From: Petrosia ficiformis
Taxonomy: Eukaryota > Porifera > Demospongiae > Haplosclerida > Petrosiidae
Assembly (NCBI GenBank): GCA_947044365.1
Contig: OX345639.1
Coordinates: forward strand, 6,257,718-6,321,717
Length of the DNA stretch: 64,000 nucleotides
Reading direction: 5' to 3'
The stretch's first letter is position 1, and each line of letters opens with the position of its first letter. The notes under the pieces were generated by a model, which was given only the letters and a program-made list of their open reading frames with translations, did no database searches and had not been told where the DNA came from. Positions 42,101 through 55,600 of the stretch are shown in pieces. A program made the position numbers and the translations under genes.

Positions 42101-45100
42101 TAAGCTATAAATGGGTACAGTGCTGGTTTTCTGGACAAAATACACAACTCAGTGGTCAAATATTGTTTTGTCCAGATGTTTCTGCTGAACACTTTCAAAA
42201 ACTATTTCAAGCACTGTAGTGAGACAATAGACTTATATATTATGTTTACCAATTGTCTAGTTTAATCATGTATTATGTATTCTAATTATGTATTATCTAG
42301 TTTAATCATGTATTATGTATTCTAATTATGTATTATCTAGTTTAATCATGTATTATGTATTCTAATTATGTATTATCTAGTATTATGTATTCTAATTATG
42401 TATTATCTAGTTTAATCATGTATTATGTATTCTAATTATGTATTATCATGTATTATGTATTGTAATCATGTATTATCTAGTTTAAGTATGTATGATGTAT
42501 TGTAATTATGTATTATCTAGTTTAATCATGTATTATGTATTGTAATTATGTATTATCTAGTTTAATCATGTATTATGTATTGTAATCATGTATTATCTAG
42601 TTTAATCATGTATTATGTATTGTAATCATGTATTATCTAGTTTAATCATGTATTATGTATTCTAATTATGTATTATCTAGTTTAATCATGTATTATGTAT
42701 TGTAATCATGTATTATCTTGTTTAAGTATGTATGATGTATTGTAATTATGTATTATCTAGTTTAATCATGTATTATGTATTCTAATTATGTATTATCTAG
42801 TTTAATCATGTATTATGTATTCTAATTATGTATTATCTAGTTTAATCATGTATTATGTATTGTAATTATGTATTATCTAGTTTAATCATGTATTATGTAT
42901 TGTAATTATGTATTATCTAGTTTAATCATGTATTATGTATTGTAATTATGTATTATCTAGTTTAATCATGTATTATGTATTCTAATTATGTATTATCTAG
43001 TTTAATCATGTATTATGTATTGTAATTATGTATTATCTAGTTTAATCATGTATTATGTATTGTAATTATGTATTATCTAGTTTAATCATGTATTATGTAT
43101 TCTAATTATGTATTATCTAGTTTAATCATGTATTATGTATTGTAATTATGTATTATCTAGTTTAATCATGTATTATGTATTGTAATTATGTATTATCTAG
43201 TTTAATCATGTATTATGTATTGTAATTATGTATTATCTAGTTTAATCATGTATTATGTATTCTAATTATGTATTATCTAGTTTAATCATGTATTATGTAT
43301 TCTAATTATGTATTATCTAGTTTAATCATGTATTATGTATTGTAATTATGTATTATCTAGTTTAATCATGTATTATGTATTGTAATCATGTATTATCTAG
43401 TTTAATCATGTATTATGTATTCTAATTATGTATTATCTAGTTTAATCATGTATGATGTATTCTAATTATGTATTATCTAGTTTAATCATGTATTATGTAT
43501 TCTAATTATGTATTATCTAGTTTAATCATGTATTATGTATTCTAATTATGTATTATCTAGTTTAATCATGTATGATGTATTCTAATTATGTATTATCTAG
43601 TTTAATCATGTATTATGTATTGTAATTATGTATTATCTAGTTTAATCATGTATGATGTATTCTAATTATGTATTATCTAGTTTAATCATGTATGATGTAT
43701 TCTAATTATGTATTATCTAGTTTAATCATGTATTATGTATTGTAATTATGTATTATCTAGTTTAATCATGTATGATGTATTCTAATTATGTATTATCTAG
43801 TTTAATCATGTATTATGTATTGTAATTATGTATTATCTAGTTTAATCATGTATTATGTATTGTAATTATGTATTATCTAGTTTAATCATGTATTATGTAT
43901 TGTAATTATGTATTATCTAGTTTAATCATGTATTATGTACTGTAATTATGTATTATCTAGTTTAATCATGTATTATGTATTCTAATTATGTATTATCTAG
44001 TTTAATCATGTATGATGTATTCTAATTATGTATTATCTAGTTTAATCATGTATTATGTATTGTAATTATGTATTATCTAGTTTAATCATGTATTATGTAT
44101 TGTAATTATGTATTATCTAGTTTAATCATGTATTATGTATTGTAATCATGTATTATCTAGTTTAATCATGTATTATGTATTGTAATCATGTATTATCTAG
44201 TTTAATCATGTATTATGTATTGTAATCATGTATTATCTAGTTTAATCATGTATTATGTATTGTAATTATGTATTATCTAGTTTAATCATGTATTATGTAT
44301 TCTAATTATGTATTATCTAGTTTAATCATGTATTATGTATTGTAATTATGTATTATCTAGTTTAATCATGTATGATGTATTCTAATTATGTATTATCTAG
44401 TTTAATCATGTATGATGTATTCTAATTATGTATTATCTAGTTTAATCATGTATTATGTATTGTAATTATGTATTATCTAGTTTAATCATGTATGATGTAT
44501 TCTAATTATGTATTATCTAGTTTAATCATGTATTATGTATTGTAATTATGTATTATCTAGTTTAATCATGTATTATGTATTGTAATTATGTATTGTGCAG
44601 TTATATATAACTTGTTTTAAGGGAAGTACAGCTACCGTGTCTTTTGCTTTTAGTGATGTAGGTACTTATGTAGAGTTGGTTATATGGAGTGGTTTGTTTA
44701 ACACTTGACCTTGTTTTTGGGTTTTGACATACCATCCAGACCCTGTTTGCGTACTCGTTTTAAAGGTTACTTAAGCTTTACTATACAAGTCAGCTCTACC
44801 TTTGTAATATTAAAAATATAATTACATTGATTTTGAAATAAACAGTTCTAATTCCCTATAGTAATACTATATGTATATACAATAGCACTGTTATGATATA
44901 CTGTACATCACGACATATAAATGACATTAAATCGCAATTTTGTTTTTATTATGGAAATAAAATAAGGGGAAGTTTATTCTCGAATCTCAATTCAGTTCAT
45001 TATTAATAGCATCTTTTCTGCCATTGTGTTCATAACAGTAATACAGTAAACATACACTACTTATTTAATGGTTATGTCATGACATATATCATATCATGCA

Positions 45101-48100
45101 TGACAAAGTACCAGGACATATGACATGGAAAATTTCTATATCGTGGCAGCACTAAGGTCTATTCACATTCACAATGGCCTCAAAATTAGGATGCAATGAC
45201 TTATAGCCTAATGTCATAAGGTTAATACATGATTATACTGCAACTCTACAATGAAGCAAGGGATTGAATTTTGACATATACAAAAAAAGAACGGGAATGA
45301 TAATTATATGAAAATGGTGCAGGTAAAAAGATTGTTAGTACTTCCAAACTAAAGTTATGGACATTTTCTAAGGACAAGGTGAACGTGAACGACCTTTAGC
45401 TTGACATAACCACAATAAACTGCTCTAATGTGAATCCACCTTTAAACATTACTTGATTTAATAATTATATATTAACTCCTATATTGATAATGATGTACCG
45501 TGTATGTGATGAACTATTAACCTGGTTTAGCACCTAAATCAACCTATAAAGAAGAAGACACTATGATAGTAATATAATAGTAAGTTATGATGTACTATTT
45601 ATAAAGTTTGTTCACATTCACAATGACACCAAAATTAAGATGTGATGACTTTATATGTAATATAATGTATAATTTAATGTCATAATATTAATACATGATT
45701 ATACTGTAACTCAATAATGAAGAAATGGATTGAAATTGACATACACAAACTAAAGAATGGGAAGGATAATTACTTGAAACTCGTGAGGGTAAAAACATTG
45801 CTGGTCCTTCCAAACTAAAGATATCAACACTGATGTCATCGTGAATTTGAATGAATGACTTTTAGTTAATATATTTACTCAAATGGGACCCACTATTGAG
45901 TCATCGCCAACAATGCATAGTGGCCTCTCACATACATAATCTCTACATAGTACACTACATATCACACACATAATCTCTACATAGTACACTACATATTACA
46001 CACATAATCTCTACATAGTACACTACATATTACACATAATCTCTACATAGTACACTACATATTACACACATATAATCACTACATATACATACTGTAGCAT
46101 ACATGTTACACTACATATACATACATGTACATATAACACACATACATAATACATATACATACATATTACACACACAATCTCTACATAGTACACTACATAT
46201 TACACACATATATAATCACTACATACGTATACATACTGTAACATACATATTACACTACATATACATACATATAACACACATACATAATACATATACATAC
46301 ATATTACACACATAATCTCTACATAGTACACTACATATTACACACATATATAATCACTACATATACATACCTATTACACTACATATACATACATATAACA
46401 CACATACATAATACATATACATATATATTACACACATAATCTCTACATAGTACACTACATATTACATACATACATAATCGCTACATATACATACTGTAGC
46501 ATATATTACACTACATATACATACATATAACCACTTTAGGAAGGCATTGTGAATTTTAGTTAACTAAAATCACAGAGCTACTGCAATTATGAAAATTAGC
46601 TAATATGGACAGTTTTACTGTACCATAATCTGTTCACATTCACGATGTCCTCAAAATTATGATGTGATGACTTTATATGTAATATAGTGTATAGTTTAAT
46701 GTCATAAGGTTAATACATGATTATACTGTAACTCAATAATGAAGCTATGGACATACACAAAAAAGAATGGGAAGGATAATTATAAGAAAATGGTACAGGT
46801 AAAAAGATTGTTGGTCATTTCGAACAAAAGTTATGAGCATTTTTCTGAGGACAAGGTGAATGTGAACGACCTTTATTTTGTTTGGTGTAAGTAAAATGTT
46901 GAGACGCTAGGAATACTATGAACAAAAGCAAAGTCTGTGCAGAAAGATGGAGGTCAATAACAAGCATAATACAACAGTTGTTCCCAGAATTTACTTAACA
47001 TGACTCAAATCTGGAAAAGACAAATTAAGGTTGAGTAATATTGACGTTTATAGCATCAAGTAAATATGACGATTATTGCATTTGATGATGTATCCTTAAT
47101 GTGAGGTAATAGTTACTGTACCAATTTTCAGCTAGAGATATTGACTAGGCCACAACTGTTCTTGACTAACAATTACCTCACTGTGAGGATACTGTAATTA
47201 TGTTTGTATTATTACAAGAGACAGTTTGTCCAGTCAAATGCAATTTTATCCAGAGAAATGTCAGGAAAATGGTTAATTCATGGTGTTATCTCGAGCACTG
47301 TTCTAACCACAATAACTATGGATGGACTCTTTCTCTGCTATTACAGCAAATCAAAGGTAATGAAACAGGAAAAAAATGATACGACTTTGTAGGCATAATT
47401 TTCCGTTAGAAATAATACTATTCTGGTTTCCATATTACAATTATTTATGTTGCTATTAATTGTATTGCCACCTTTTCTCAAATATCGCCGTATCATAAAG
47501 AAAATGTTACTGTCATTTTACTAATAACACATGCATATAATCAGGTAGTCCTAGTTTTATGGACAAACTGATATAATACATAAATTAGCTTTCATAAACA
47601 CTATTGAGACCGTCTGTTAGGAGGAGAAACAGCGGCGAAACTGAATCTATAAATTCAGTTTGTGTTCTGTTTAGTGTGGGTTAGTGAGACTCACTTTTTT
47701 CTCTGGATAAAATTCACAATTTAAATGTTTTGTCCAGATGTCGGTATGCTCATCAACTCAGTAGTCAAACAATAGAGGGTTTAGATATAATGTACCTGTT
47801 GTATAAAGTGCTTTCCACGCCACAGCAATATGTACTTCACTGTACTCAGGGCTAACTACAGCAACTCAGCCCTGCTGAAGAACTAGAACAAATGCTAAAT
47901 ATGCTTGTCCATCTGATCTATTCTCAAGGGACTAAACAAGACTAAGTTATCATTGTTGTCATAGTAAAACAACGAGGGATTAGTGATGATGTTGGATAAA
48001 GTGATTTCCACACTATAGCTTATGTACTCACTTTGCAAACATGTAACTCAGCCCTGCTGAACAACTAGAACAACTGCTGTATATGCTTGCCATCTGGTCC

Positions 48101-49586
48101 ATCTACCAGATACACCTGATCCATCTATTTGCAAAGGGCTAAGCAAGACTAAATTATCATTGTTGTAATACAATGATCACTCATATACTTACATACACAA
48201 AAATGAATTGTACGTACAAATACACATACACACATTTATGTACACACAACATAAATATAAATACACACATAGCATACATGAATGAATATGTATATACAAA
48301 TATACACACACACATAAATATGTATGTATATACATACACAGTTACACATACATCGTGAATATGTACATGTATGTACAAATATACATATATACACACATAC
48401 GTACATGAATATGTATGTACAAATATATATACAAACATATTACATGAATATGTATGTACAAATATACATACATATATACATTATACATACTACAATTGAT
48501 CGCTGTTTCAGAAAGTGGAACTTATCATCCAATTCAATGATTTTATAAGCACTACGAGCACGGTAGTTATTAGAAACTGCTTGAGACACAAGTGGATCCT
48601 ACATCAAAATGGCAACAACAATTAACATTACACTGCAGTGAAAATTATAAATCTAGTAACCATATACCTTCTTTTGTCTTTGTAACCAACGTGATGAGCT
48701 TGGTGTTTTACCTCTTATGGAACTCTTGCCTGTATTAATACTAAATTGAATGTCACATAATATTACTATTGTAACTTTCAGAAGATATTCACCAAGTTTA
48801 TTTATAATAATAATAATGTAACATACAACTGAAACATGCCTTTATTTCAGAACATAGTCACATGTAGGGCCATAGACAATTAGGCTTGCATACTTGGTAT
48901 AATAATGATAACATACTATTGTCTACACAGTTACCACAATTACAGAGTCAGTGCACTATGGTTAACCTCCCTGCAGGAAGTCGTACATTCTAGGCAGTAT
49001 AGAAGAGTTTGGATGCAGTTATGACAGAACTGAAGTATACACTTTTCTGGTATATGTTATAATAAATACTGTGACTAGCCTATTGAGACCAGTAGTATAA
49101 ATCTTCATCTTAAATTGCCAAATCGTCAATCCTCGAATCTAGAGGCCATGTTTGTTGGTCTGAGGTAGGACTAAATCAGTTCGATTATAGTTATACAGTT
49201 AAAATATAGAACAATTCTTCACTAAACCAACCCGTGTCTACTTCCTTTATAAATCTGTCAAGTGATTGTGTCATTTTGGCATTAAGCAATTCCGTTAAAT
49301 AGATATATTCATTCTCGACTGGCAATTTAAGATTCAATACTACCAGTTCCAGTCGTGATTGGTTAGCCACCTATCATACTTAAATGACAACAGACAATGT
49401 GAATTATCATATATATAGTTAACTTAGTTATCACTAATTACAATGATTGTGTAAAGTTATTTTAAGTTATGATTATGCAATTGAACATCATCTTTTAGTA
49501 TAATTATGTTTTTCTTACCTTGTTAACGAGATAAATCTTTTAGAAGCAATATCAATACAAGAAAAGTACTTCATTGTAGATACCAT
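37302..49586 (-). CDS. MRM2: Mitochondrial rRNA 2'-O-methyltransferase 2 (FtsJ family)
   Basis: Ten exons (49519-49586, 48668-48740, 48494-48598, 45522-45543, 38876-38941, 38671-38712, 38385-38499, 37905-37959, 37737-37830, 37302-37426) give 254 residues. MRM2 uses SAM to methylate a uridine ribose in mitochondrial large-subunit rRNA. The K-D-K-E catalytic set is visible: K in YRARSAYKIIEL, D in MSDMAPNASG, K in GTFVCKLWQG, E in STRKESSEIYLV. SAM motif I is VDLGAKPGAWSQ, split across the 22-nt exon 45522-45543. The N terminus MVSTMKYFSCIDIASKRF suits mitochondrial import. The C-terminal RKESSE form and total length match MRM2 rather than cytosolic FTSJ1. Intron 4 is 6.6 kb and filled with satellite arrays, yet phases on both sides agree. 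The start lies 95 bp from the STN1 stop on the same strand. Confidence 0.93.
37985..38160. repeat. (TACA)n microsatellite
   Basis: Nearly pure CATA tetranucleotide repeat in an MRM2 intron, starting about 25 bp upstream of exon 37905-37959. Long frames of Met/Tyr/Val/Cys on the minus strand are artefacts. Confidence 0.97.
39033..40100 (+). repeat. 75-bp minisatellite, about 14 copies
   Basis: GGTATATGTACGTATGACTA starts recur every 75 bp (for example 39571, 39646, 39721). Early units are more diverged and shorter, and later ones nearly identical, pointing to growth from the right side. MRM2 intron 4. Confidence 0.95.
40101..40544. repeat. Junction region between two arrays
   Basis: Shorter ACATGTACATGTACTA units, a small TA run, then about 250 bp rich in AAGTGCTT/AAGCACTT words in both orientations (about 40265-40520). 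No gene. Confidence 0.7.
40545..41130 (+). repeat. 69-bp minisatellite, about 8 copies
   Basis: Units of ATGTACATGTACTCATTATT plus AGGTATATGTACACATG recur every 69 bp (for example 40723, 40792). The vocabulary overlaps the 75-bp array, so the two probably share an origin. The period is a multiple of three, leaving both strands open. Confidence 0.95.
41140..42240. other. Unassigned interior of MRM2 intron 4
   Basis: No gene. A block with AGTACACAGAAT and CTATCAGGA occurs twice (about 41160-41230 and 41770-41850). TTTGTCCAGATGTTTCTG near 42160 recurs in modified form near 47720, indicating dispersed repeats of unknown class. Confidence 0.5.
42262..44590 (+). repeat. 40-bp satellite of two 20-bp half-units, about 58 copies
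   Basis: The unit is TTTAATCATGTATTATGTAT followed by TSTAATTATGTATTATCTAG. The halves are diverged versions of one 20-mer, so this is a dimeric higher-order repeat. Units differ mainly at two sites: C or G in TSTAAT, and T or G in TATKATGTAT. The array is about 2.3 kb inside MRM2 intron 4 and free of insertions. Confidence 0.97.
45153..45397 (+). mobile_element. MITE family A, copy A10
   Basis: AAGGTCTATTCACATTCAC to GGTGAACGTGAACGACCTTT, with well-kept inverted ends. MRM2 intron 4. Confidence 0.9.
45603..45863 (+). mobile_element. MITE family A, copy A11
   Basis: AAAGTTTGTTCACATTCAC to GAATTTGAATGAATGACTTTT. It lies 60 bp upstream (transcript sense) of the 22-nt MRM2 exon. Confidence 0.88.
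45900..46530 (+). repeat. Compound minisatellite around ATAATCTCTACATAGTACAC
   Basis: Short units (CACATAATCTCTACATAGTA, CTACATATTA) are arranged in larger ~130-bp blocks with CATACATATAACACACATAC. MRM2 intron 3. Confidence 0.9.
46626..46874 (+). mobile_element. MITE family A, copy A12
   Basis: TCTGTTCACATTCACGATG to GGTGAATGTGAACGACCTTT, nearly full length, after a family C fragment at 46540-46615. Confidence 0.88.
47760..48175 (+). repeat. ~205-bp tandem duplication
   Basis: Two diverged copies share AACTCAGCCCTGCTGAA, ACTAGAACAA and TTATCATTGTTGT. No open frame; function unknown. MRM2 intron 3. Confidence 0.8.
48176..48490. repeat. ACATA/TACA-rich simple repeat
   Basis: Irregular TACATACACA and GAATATGTATGTACAAATAT repeats end 4 bp before MRM2 exon 48494-48598, so the donor of that exon adjoins low-complexity DNA. 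Confidence 0.88.
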
Positions 49587-49680
49587 GATGACAAGGGGAT
49601 GATCCTAACTTATAACATAATTATACATTTTTTAAATTACTCACAAATGTTTTAATAGTACAAATTATGATGAAAAATTT

Positions 49681-52600
49681 TCATGTTATGAGTCTATATT
49701 GTATTTCTCCAAATGTATCATCAACTGACATTCTATTTCTGTCAACTAAAGTCTGTAAAACTTGTTCTATTCTTTCATATGATAAAAACTGATACGTTTC
49801 TGGATTAATATCTTTCAGTGAATCAGTTACTTGTTTAGCAGACATACTAGATTCTTTATAATCTATTCAGGAGAAAGGAAAATAAAACACGTTATCATCC
49901 TATCAAGGGTGTATCAAGAGGTCAGCGGTAAAGTAATAACATGCATGTTTTCCACAGTACATCACCAGTGATGATATATATCCAGTCACCTAAAAACATT
50001 CATTACTTATTTGGTCAGTAAACCCATTATTAGAATACTTTATCAACAATAATGTCTAATTGAGCATCAATAAGAGTTTTAACCCTTAGAGCACTGATGT
50101 CACATTTGACCCCTATGAGGTTTGGAGAATGTTTCTGGCATTAAGAAGCACTCCAAATGCTTGTAATTGGTTTCAGGGACAAACCCATGAAAATGGCTAA
50201 AAGGTTGATAGTTTTCGGCTGCCCTTTGGCTTAAATAATGAGTACGGGGGGAATTTTAAAAGGGGTGTCCCCCGTTAATGGGGTTCAAAGGGGGCACAGC
50301 CCCTCGCCTCCCACGCAATTTGGGGTTTCAGTGACCCCGCCCATGCAATCTGGTGGGTAGCTAAAAGGCATTTCCTTTGCTGCAAAACCTGAAATCGTGG
50401 GTGTAGCTGGTGCCAACATGCAGTGGGGTCATTTTGTTTGCCCCAGTTTCAGTCAAAAGAGGGAGAGCACTGCATATGATTTAATCCTACAAAGCGCTTG
50501 GGGACTTTTGAGTCCTGGTAAGCAAGATGATAAAAGTAGTACTCCATGTCGGAAAAGGAGCCAAGTTTGGGGTAGAGAAAGTGAACGGTGACCAAAATAT
50601 ATGCAGTAGAGATGCCGGTGTTGGAAATGAGAAGAATTTTGAAAAACAAGCTCAGTCCTTAAAAGGTTGACACAAAAATTTGTCATATTCAAACTTCAAA
50701 TCCACCATTAATTGTGAATATTGAGGGGATCAATTTGGGAAATTGCAATCAGGATGATGTAATTGACTGTTAATTAGTAGACAATAAGACATTGTGAAAA
50801 ACTAGATTAAAACACTTTTTTAAGAGCTGCATGCTTTCTCCAGCCTAGTTATACTCTTTCATTTATCCATGAAGTAAACTGTACAGCTTATTTTTGTGCA
50901 CAGTATGGCATTACACGAGTGACACAGTATTGGATTGTGTGAGTTCGACATGACACAATCTTAATAACTAATATGAAGTCTGTATACCAATCTTGAAGTG
51001 TGTATAGATTGTATTCTTCTAGTACATTTATAGATTATTCTCAGTGTAGATCATCTGTAATCATGATAACCCAACACTAAATAGCTCATGAAGTAATTTA
51101 GGTCAAGTAAATGTATTCATAAATTAATATATCTTACTAATTAAACAGGAGCTGTGTGAGATAATTATGATTATAGTTACCTTGTTATTAACATGAAGGG
51201 AAAATTAGTATTAGCAGTAGCAAACCCTTGTAAAGAGTATACATCAAGCAAAAACCAAAAGTGTGTAAGCATAGAGAGCTCTGATTATAGTTATGGAGGT
51301 TGATGCCAGAAAGAGCTTGTCTCTTGCCTGAAATCTTTGATGACCTTTCTATTTTGGTGACCTGGCTAAAATACCTAATTGAATTTGGTAGATTTTATAC
51401 CTAATTCTAATTTTAATTATTAGATGAAACTAACTAAAGCCCACTACCATACACTAGGCAACATTGTTGCTTGTAACAATTGCAGTTTCTTCCTTTCATC
51501 AACATTGTTTCAAGTGTTAAGATCAAAGAGGAAGTGTTGCTTGTATGTGTTACTGTTGCTAAGGTGTGGTGTTCAATAGTACATGACTACAACCCACACA
51601 CGTTTCCTATTTACAACTTCTACAAAGTTGTATACTCCCCCTAATTTAAGTAACTTGTATTAGGGGGAGTATACAACTTATATTAGAAATACTACGCAGA
51701 TCAGAAAGTTCATTACTATCAGTTTTTGCAAACACATCCATAATTGAAAGACTCCAGCTTTAATACAAGAGTATTTAATACTTTATATATATATATATAT
51801 TTATTTATTCTATAATTATATATATAAATGTAATTATGCATAATGTAATGTCATGACTTGAGTGACATATCAGGCTTAGGTCTGGTTGTTATATAAGCCT
51901 GATATTGCACAAGTGGGTGCATCACAGAACTAATGTAACTCCCTCCTAGTGCCTTAAAAACTACTACACAGTCATTCTGTGTTAATTAACTACATATATA
52001 GTGTGCACTGATAAAAGCTTTGAAGAATGGCTTCTTCAAGATATATACATAATACATTGTTTTCCCCCCAAGATAAATAGTAAGGGTGGAGGAGTGCATC
52101 AGTGGTAAATGACATTTGATCAACAGTCTTCAATTAGTGTTATAAAACAGTGTTTTCCAGTATAAACTTTAAAATTAAATGGTGGGGGAGCAATATTGAA
52201 GGGTGGAGGAGCACCATGTACCACCTTCTGGGAGAAACACTGTACATATATGCAATTTAGTATCCTGTAACTATAATAGTACACACTTTGTTTTGGGATA
52301 TGTACTAACAACAGAATATGATCTTACTATGCTGAATTCAAAATAAATAAGGATGTATGCGTACAAGCGAACCTTTCATTTTGTGAAATAGTGCAAGTAT
52401 TTCTGGAATAATATGATCTTCATCAGACAGTAACTGTTAGAAAGATTGATAATTATAATAATAATTATAGCAATAATATACAAAATTAATGAATTGTAAG
52501 TACTATCTAATTATGAATAGCCACTAAAGTCTGTTCACATTCACAATGACCTCAAAATTATGATGTGATGACTTTACATGAGTATAGTGTATAGCTTAAT

Positions 52601-55600
52601 GTCATAAAGGTAATACATGTAACTCAATAATGAAGCAATAGATCGAAATTTGACATACACAACAAAGAACGGGAAGGATAATTATATGAAAATGTTATTA
52701 TTGGTCCTTCTAAACTAAACTTATGAACATTGTTCTGAGGACAAGGTGAATGTGAATGACCTTTATACAGTATGGTTTGATAGAAAATATATAAATATCA
52801 TAGTACTAACATCCAACCACTCATTGTCTACCTGTCTCATTCTCTCATTGTCTCTGTATTAAATTAATTAGATCATAGTGGACGAAATCAGAAGATGGGT
52901 CAAGCACATGTTAATGACACAATGATAATTGAATCAATAATTGGTATCAGTTGTTTCTGAAGGATGTAACTGATATTGTAATAAGTGTACTAATAATGTC
53001 ATTTCTTGTGATTATAGCATCATGAATTGCTTTTATAAACATCTTCATTGAAAGAATCAGAAACCAGAAGGTAGATACAATATTGGATTGGTTATCGGTA
53101 CATATCTAAAGTAATTATCAGTTTATTGGAATATCAGCGACAACATTTGCCAAATGTTGTCAATTCTATATAATTTTATGTATATTAAAATGTTAATTAC
53201 CAAGAGTGATAAAGAAGACATAATAAACCAATGTCATTCCTTTACTTAATCCTTTGTCATTGATTTTAGAACACTGTATTCTACACTGCACACAACACTT
53301 TGGCCATTAACATGTTCTTCAGGTGTGAAGGTCTAATGGCTGAAATATCATGTGTAGTTTTATTTCATTTTTCCATAATATTGATCCAGTCAACCAAGAA
53401 TTAATTACATTATACTATTCAAGACAGATAATAATGGAGGTTTGCTACTGGACTTACTTGTGATACTCAAATTCCATATGCAATGTGTGAAACAGTGTTT
53501 TAGGAGGTAGTAGAAAGCATTGGGTGTTGAGTTTACAATTTTTAGTATCCTCCAAGATACATGCTAAAGCGTATGAATTTTTGAGTAGGAAAAACAGAGG
53601 CACACAACATATCTGTCTCTGGCTCATCCCAATTCAGTGTTTTTTTATAAGCCTATATGGTTCACCATTGGGCCTAAAGAGCTTCTTATTTGGCACTGCA
53701 CTAGTACTGTACTCTCTTTGAGCCAGATGGTGCAGTTAATTATGATTATATTTTCACTAACAGCATTAAGTCTTTGTTAATTAGCTAAAGATGTCTTCAA
53801 AATAATGATTGTTGAGCCAATTTAGCCCATTCTTCAAAATCTCTGTCCCAATTATATCATCATTATTATTAACTTGCTAAACTAGCTTAAAGAAGACAGA
53901 GGTACAGAACAAAGGATTAAAAATCATGTACAAGATACTTGGTATTTGAGGTGTGCATACTTAAGAACACTATAGATTAGTAGGTATGTCACTCCACCAC
54001 AGTTTAGATATCTAATTACTGAAACTACCATATATAGGCTTACTAAAAACAGAAGGGTATTTTATTTTCAATTTAGCAGTTAGTATTAGTATTTGGTTAC
54101 AACTAATTCTCAAATGTATACTACAAGTAATAGTTATGGTCCACTAAACAATATTACAACTGACCTTTGATTAGAACAGTGCATAGCTAGTCTACAAAAC
54201 AGTGATTGTCCCACTGGGATAATAAACTAACTCTAGTGTACTATTCTAAACCAACTGTTTGATTAGTATCAGATCTTATACAGTAGGAGCAGCTGTCCAT
54301 ACAGAAACTATCTGTCTGATTATATTCATTATCACTATGACTTGCTTTCCATAAGGGTTAATGTATAATTACATAATTATATATAATTATAATATAATTA
54401 TATATATAATAATTATAATACATAATACATGTAGTGGACAGTCATGAGTCATTACATCATTTATGAGGGGTTCATCAATGAATAGACATGATATGTGAAA
54501 GAATGTGTACACAGTCTGTGTATCCTATACTAGTGCTGCAGCATGTTGACTAAATATAACAGCTGATAGACATTACAAAAGTTAGGCAAGAACTTAAAGG
54601 ACATCATTCACAAGGCAACTCTTAACAGCAGTTAGAACTGCCAAGCAACACGAGCTTTGGCTTATGAAGTTGCTTTGTATATGGTGGCCTTAAATAGGTT
54701 TTCATAGGTTTTCAAGTGAATAGGTTGTTGGGTTTCAGACATGAGAAAGTTATCAATGATTGTAATTAGAATTATTCAACTGGTCACCACAAAGGAATAC
54801 TTATATCTTGATAATTATAATTATGTTGTTTTGAGAACATGGTTCTCTTTAAATACTAACAGATGGTCAGACAAACACTAATCAAATCAATTAAATGTGG
54901 TCTTTAGCTGATCCTACTGCTAATGATACTTCCTGTTAATATACATACATGTACATACCTCATAGTGTTTCGTTTTAGTTTTTGATGGAATGAAATACCC
55001 TTGATTCAACATGTAAGATAACGCTTGATGAATTACATCATCTGTATTCAAAGTGTCTTTGAAATCCTACAAAGAAAAATCATCTTCATTTACATGTGAA
55101 ATTTATCAATGAATAGCTCTTACATCAATGTAACTGAATATGTCATTGTCTTTCACTTCTTCTAATAGTTGATTCAGTGAAAATACTTTTACTTCTCTAC
55201 TTCTTAAGTAGTCTAAGAAACTAGTCTTCAATATTTGAACAAAGAAACTAAATTAAGAATTTATATACGAATTATTCAACTTAATGATGCCTACACACAC
55301 AAAGGTCATTCATGTTCACCATGACCTCAGAAAAATGTTTATAACTTTAGTTTGGAAGGACCAACAATTCTTTTATCTACACAATTTAGGTATAATTATC
55401 CTTCCTGTTCTTTTTTGTGTATATCAATCCATTGTTTCATTATTGAGTTACAGTATAATCATGTATTAACCTTATGACATTAAACTATACACTATAGTAT
55501 ATATAAGTTATTGAGTTACAGTATAATCATGTATTAACCTTATGACATTAAACTGTATAATCATCACATCCTAATTTTGAGGTTATTGTGAACGTGAACA

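Noticed and set aside
42262..44590. CRISPR-like regularity
   Set aside because: Whole units repeat without unique spacers and the host is an animal; this is a satellite.
49233..49372. Possible extra minus-strand exon (RLELVVLNLKLPVENEYIY...)
   Set aside because: It is open for 46 codons with splice-like edges, but its entry phase cannot join the MRM2 start exon, and MRM2 splices well without it. It may be chance or a tiny unknown gene.
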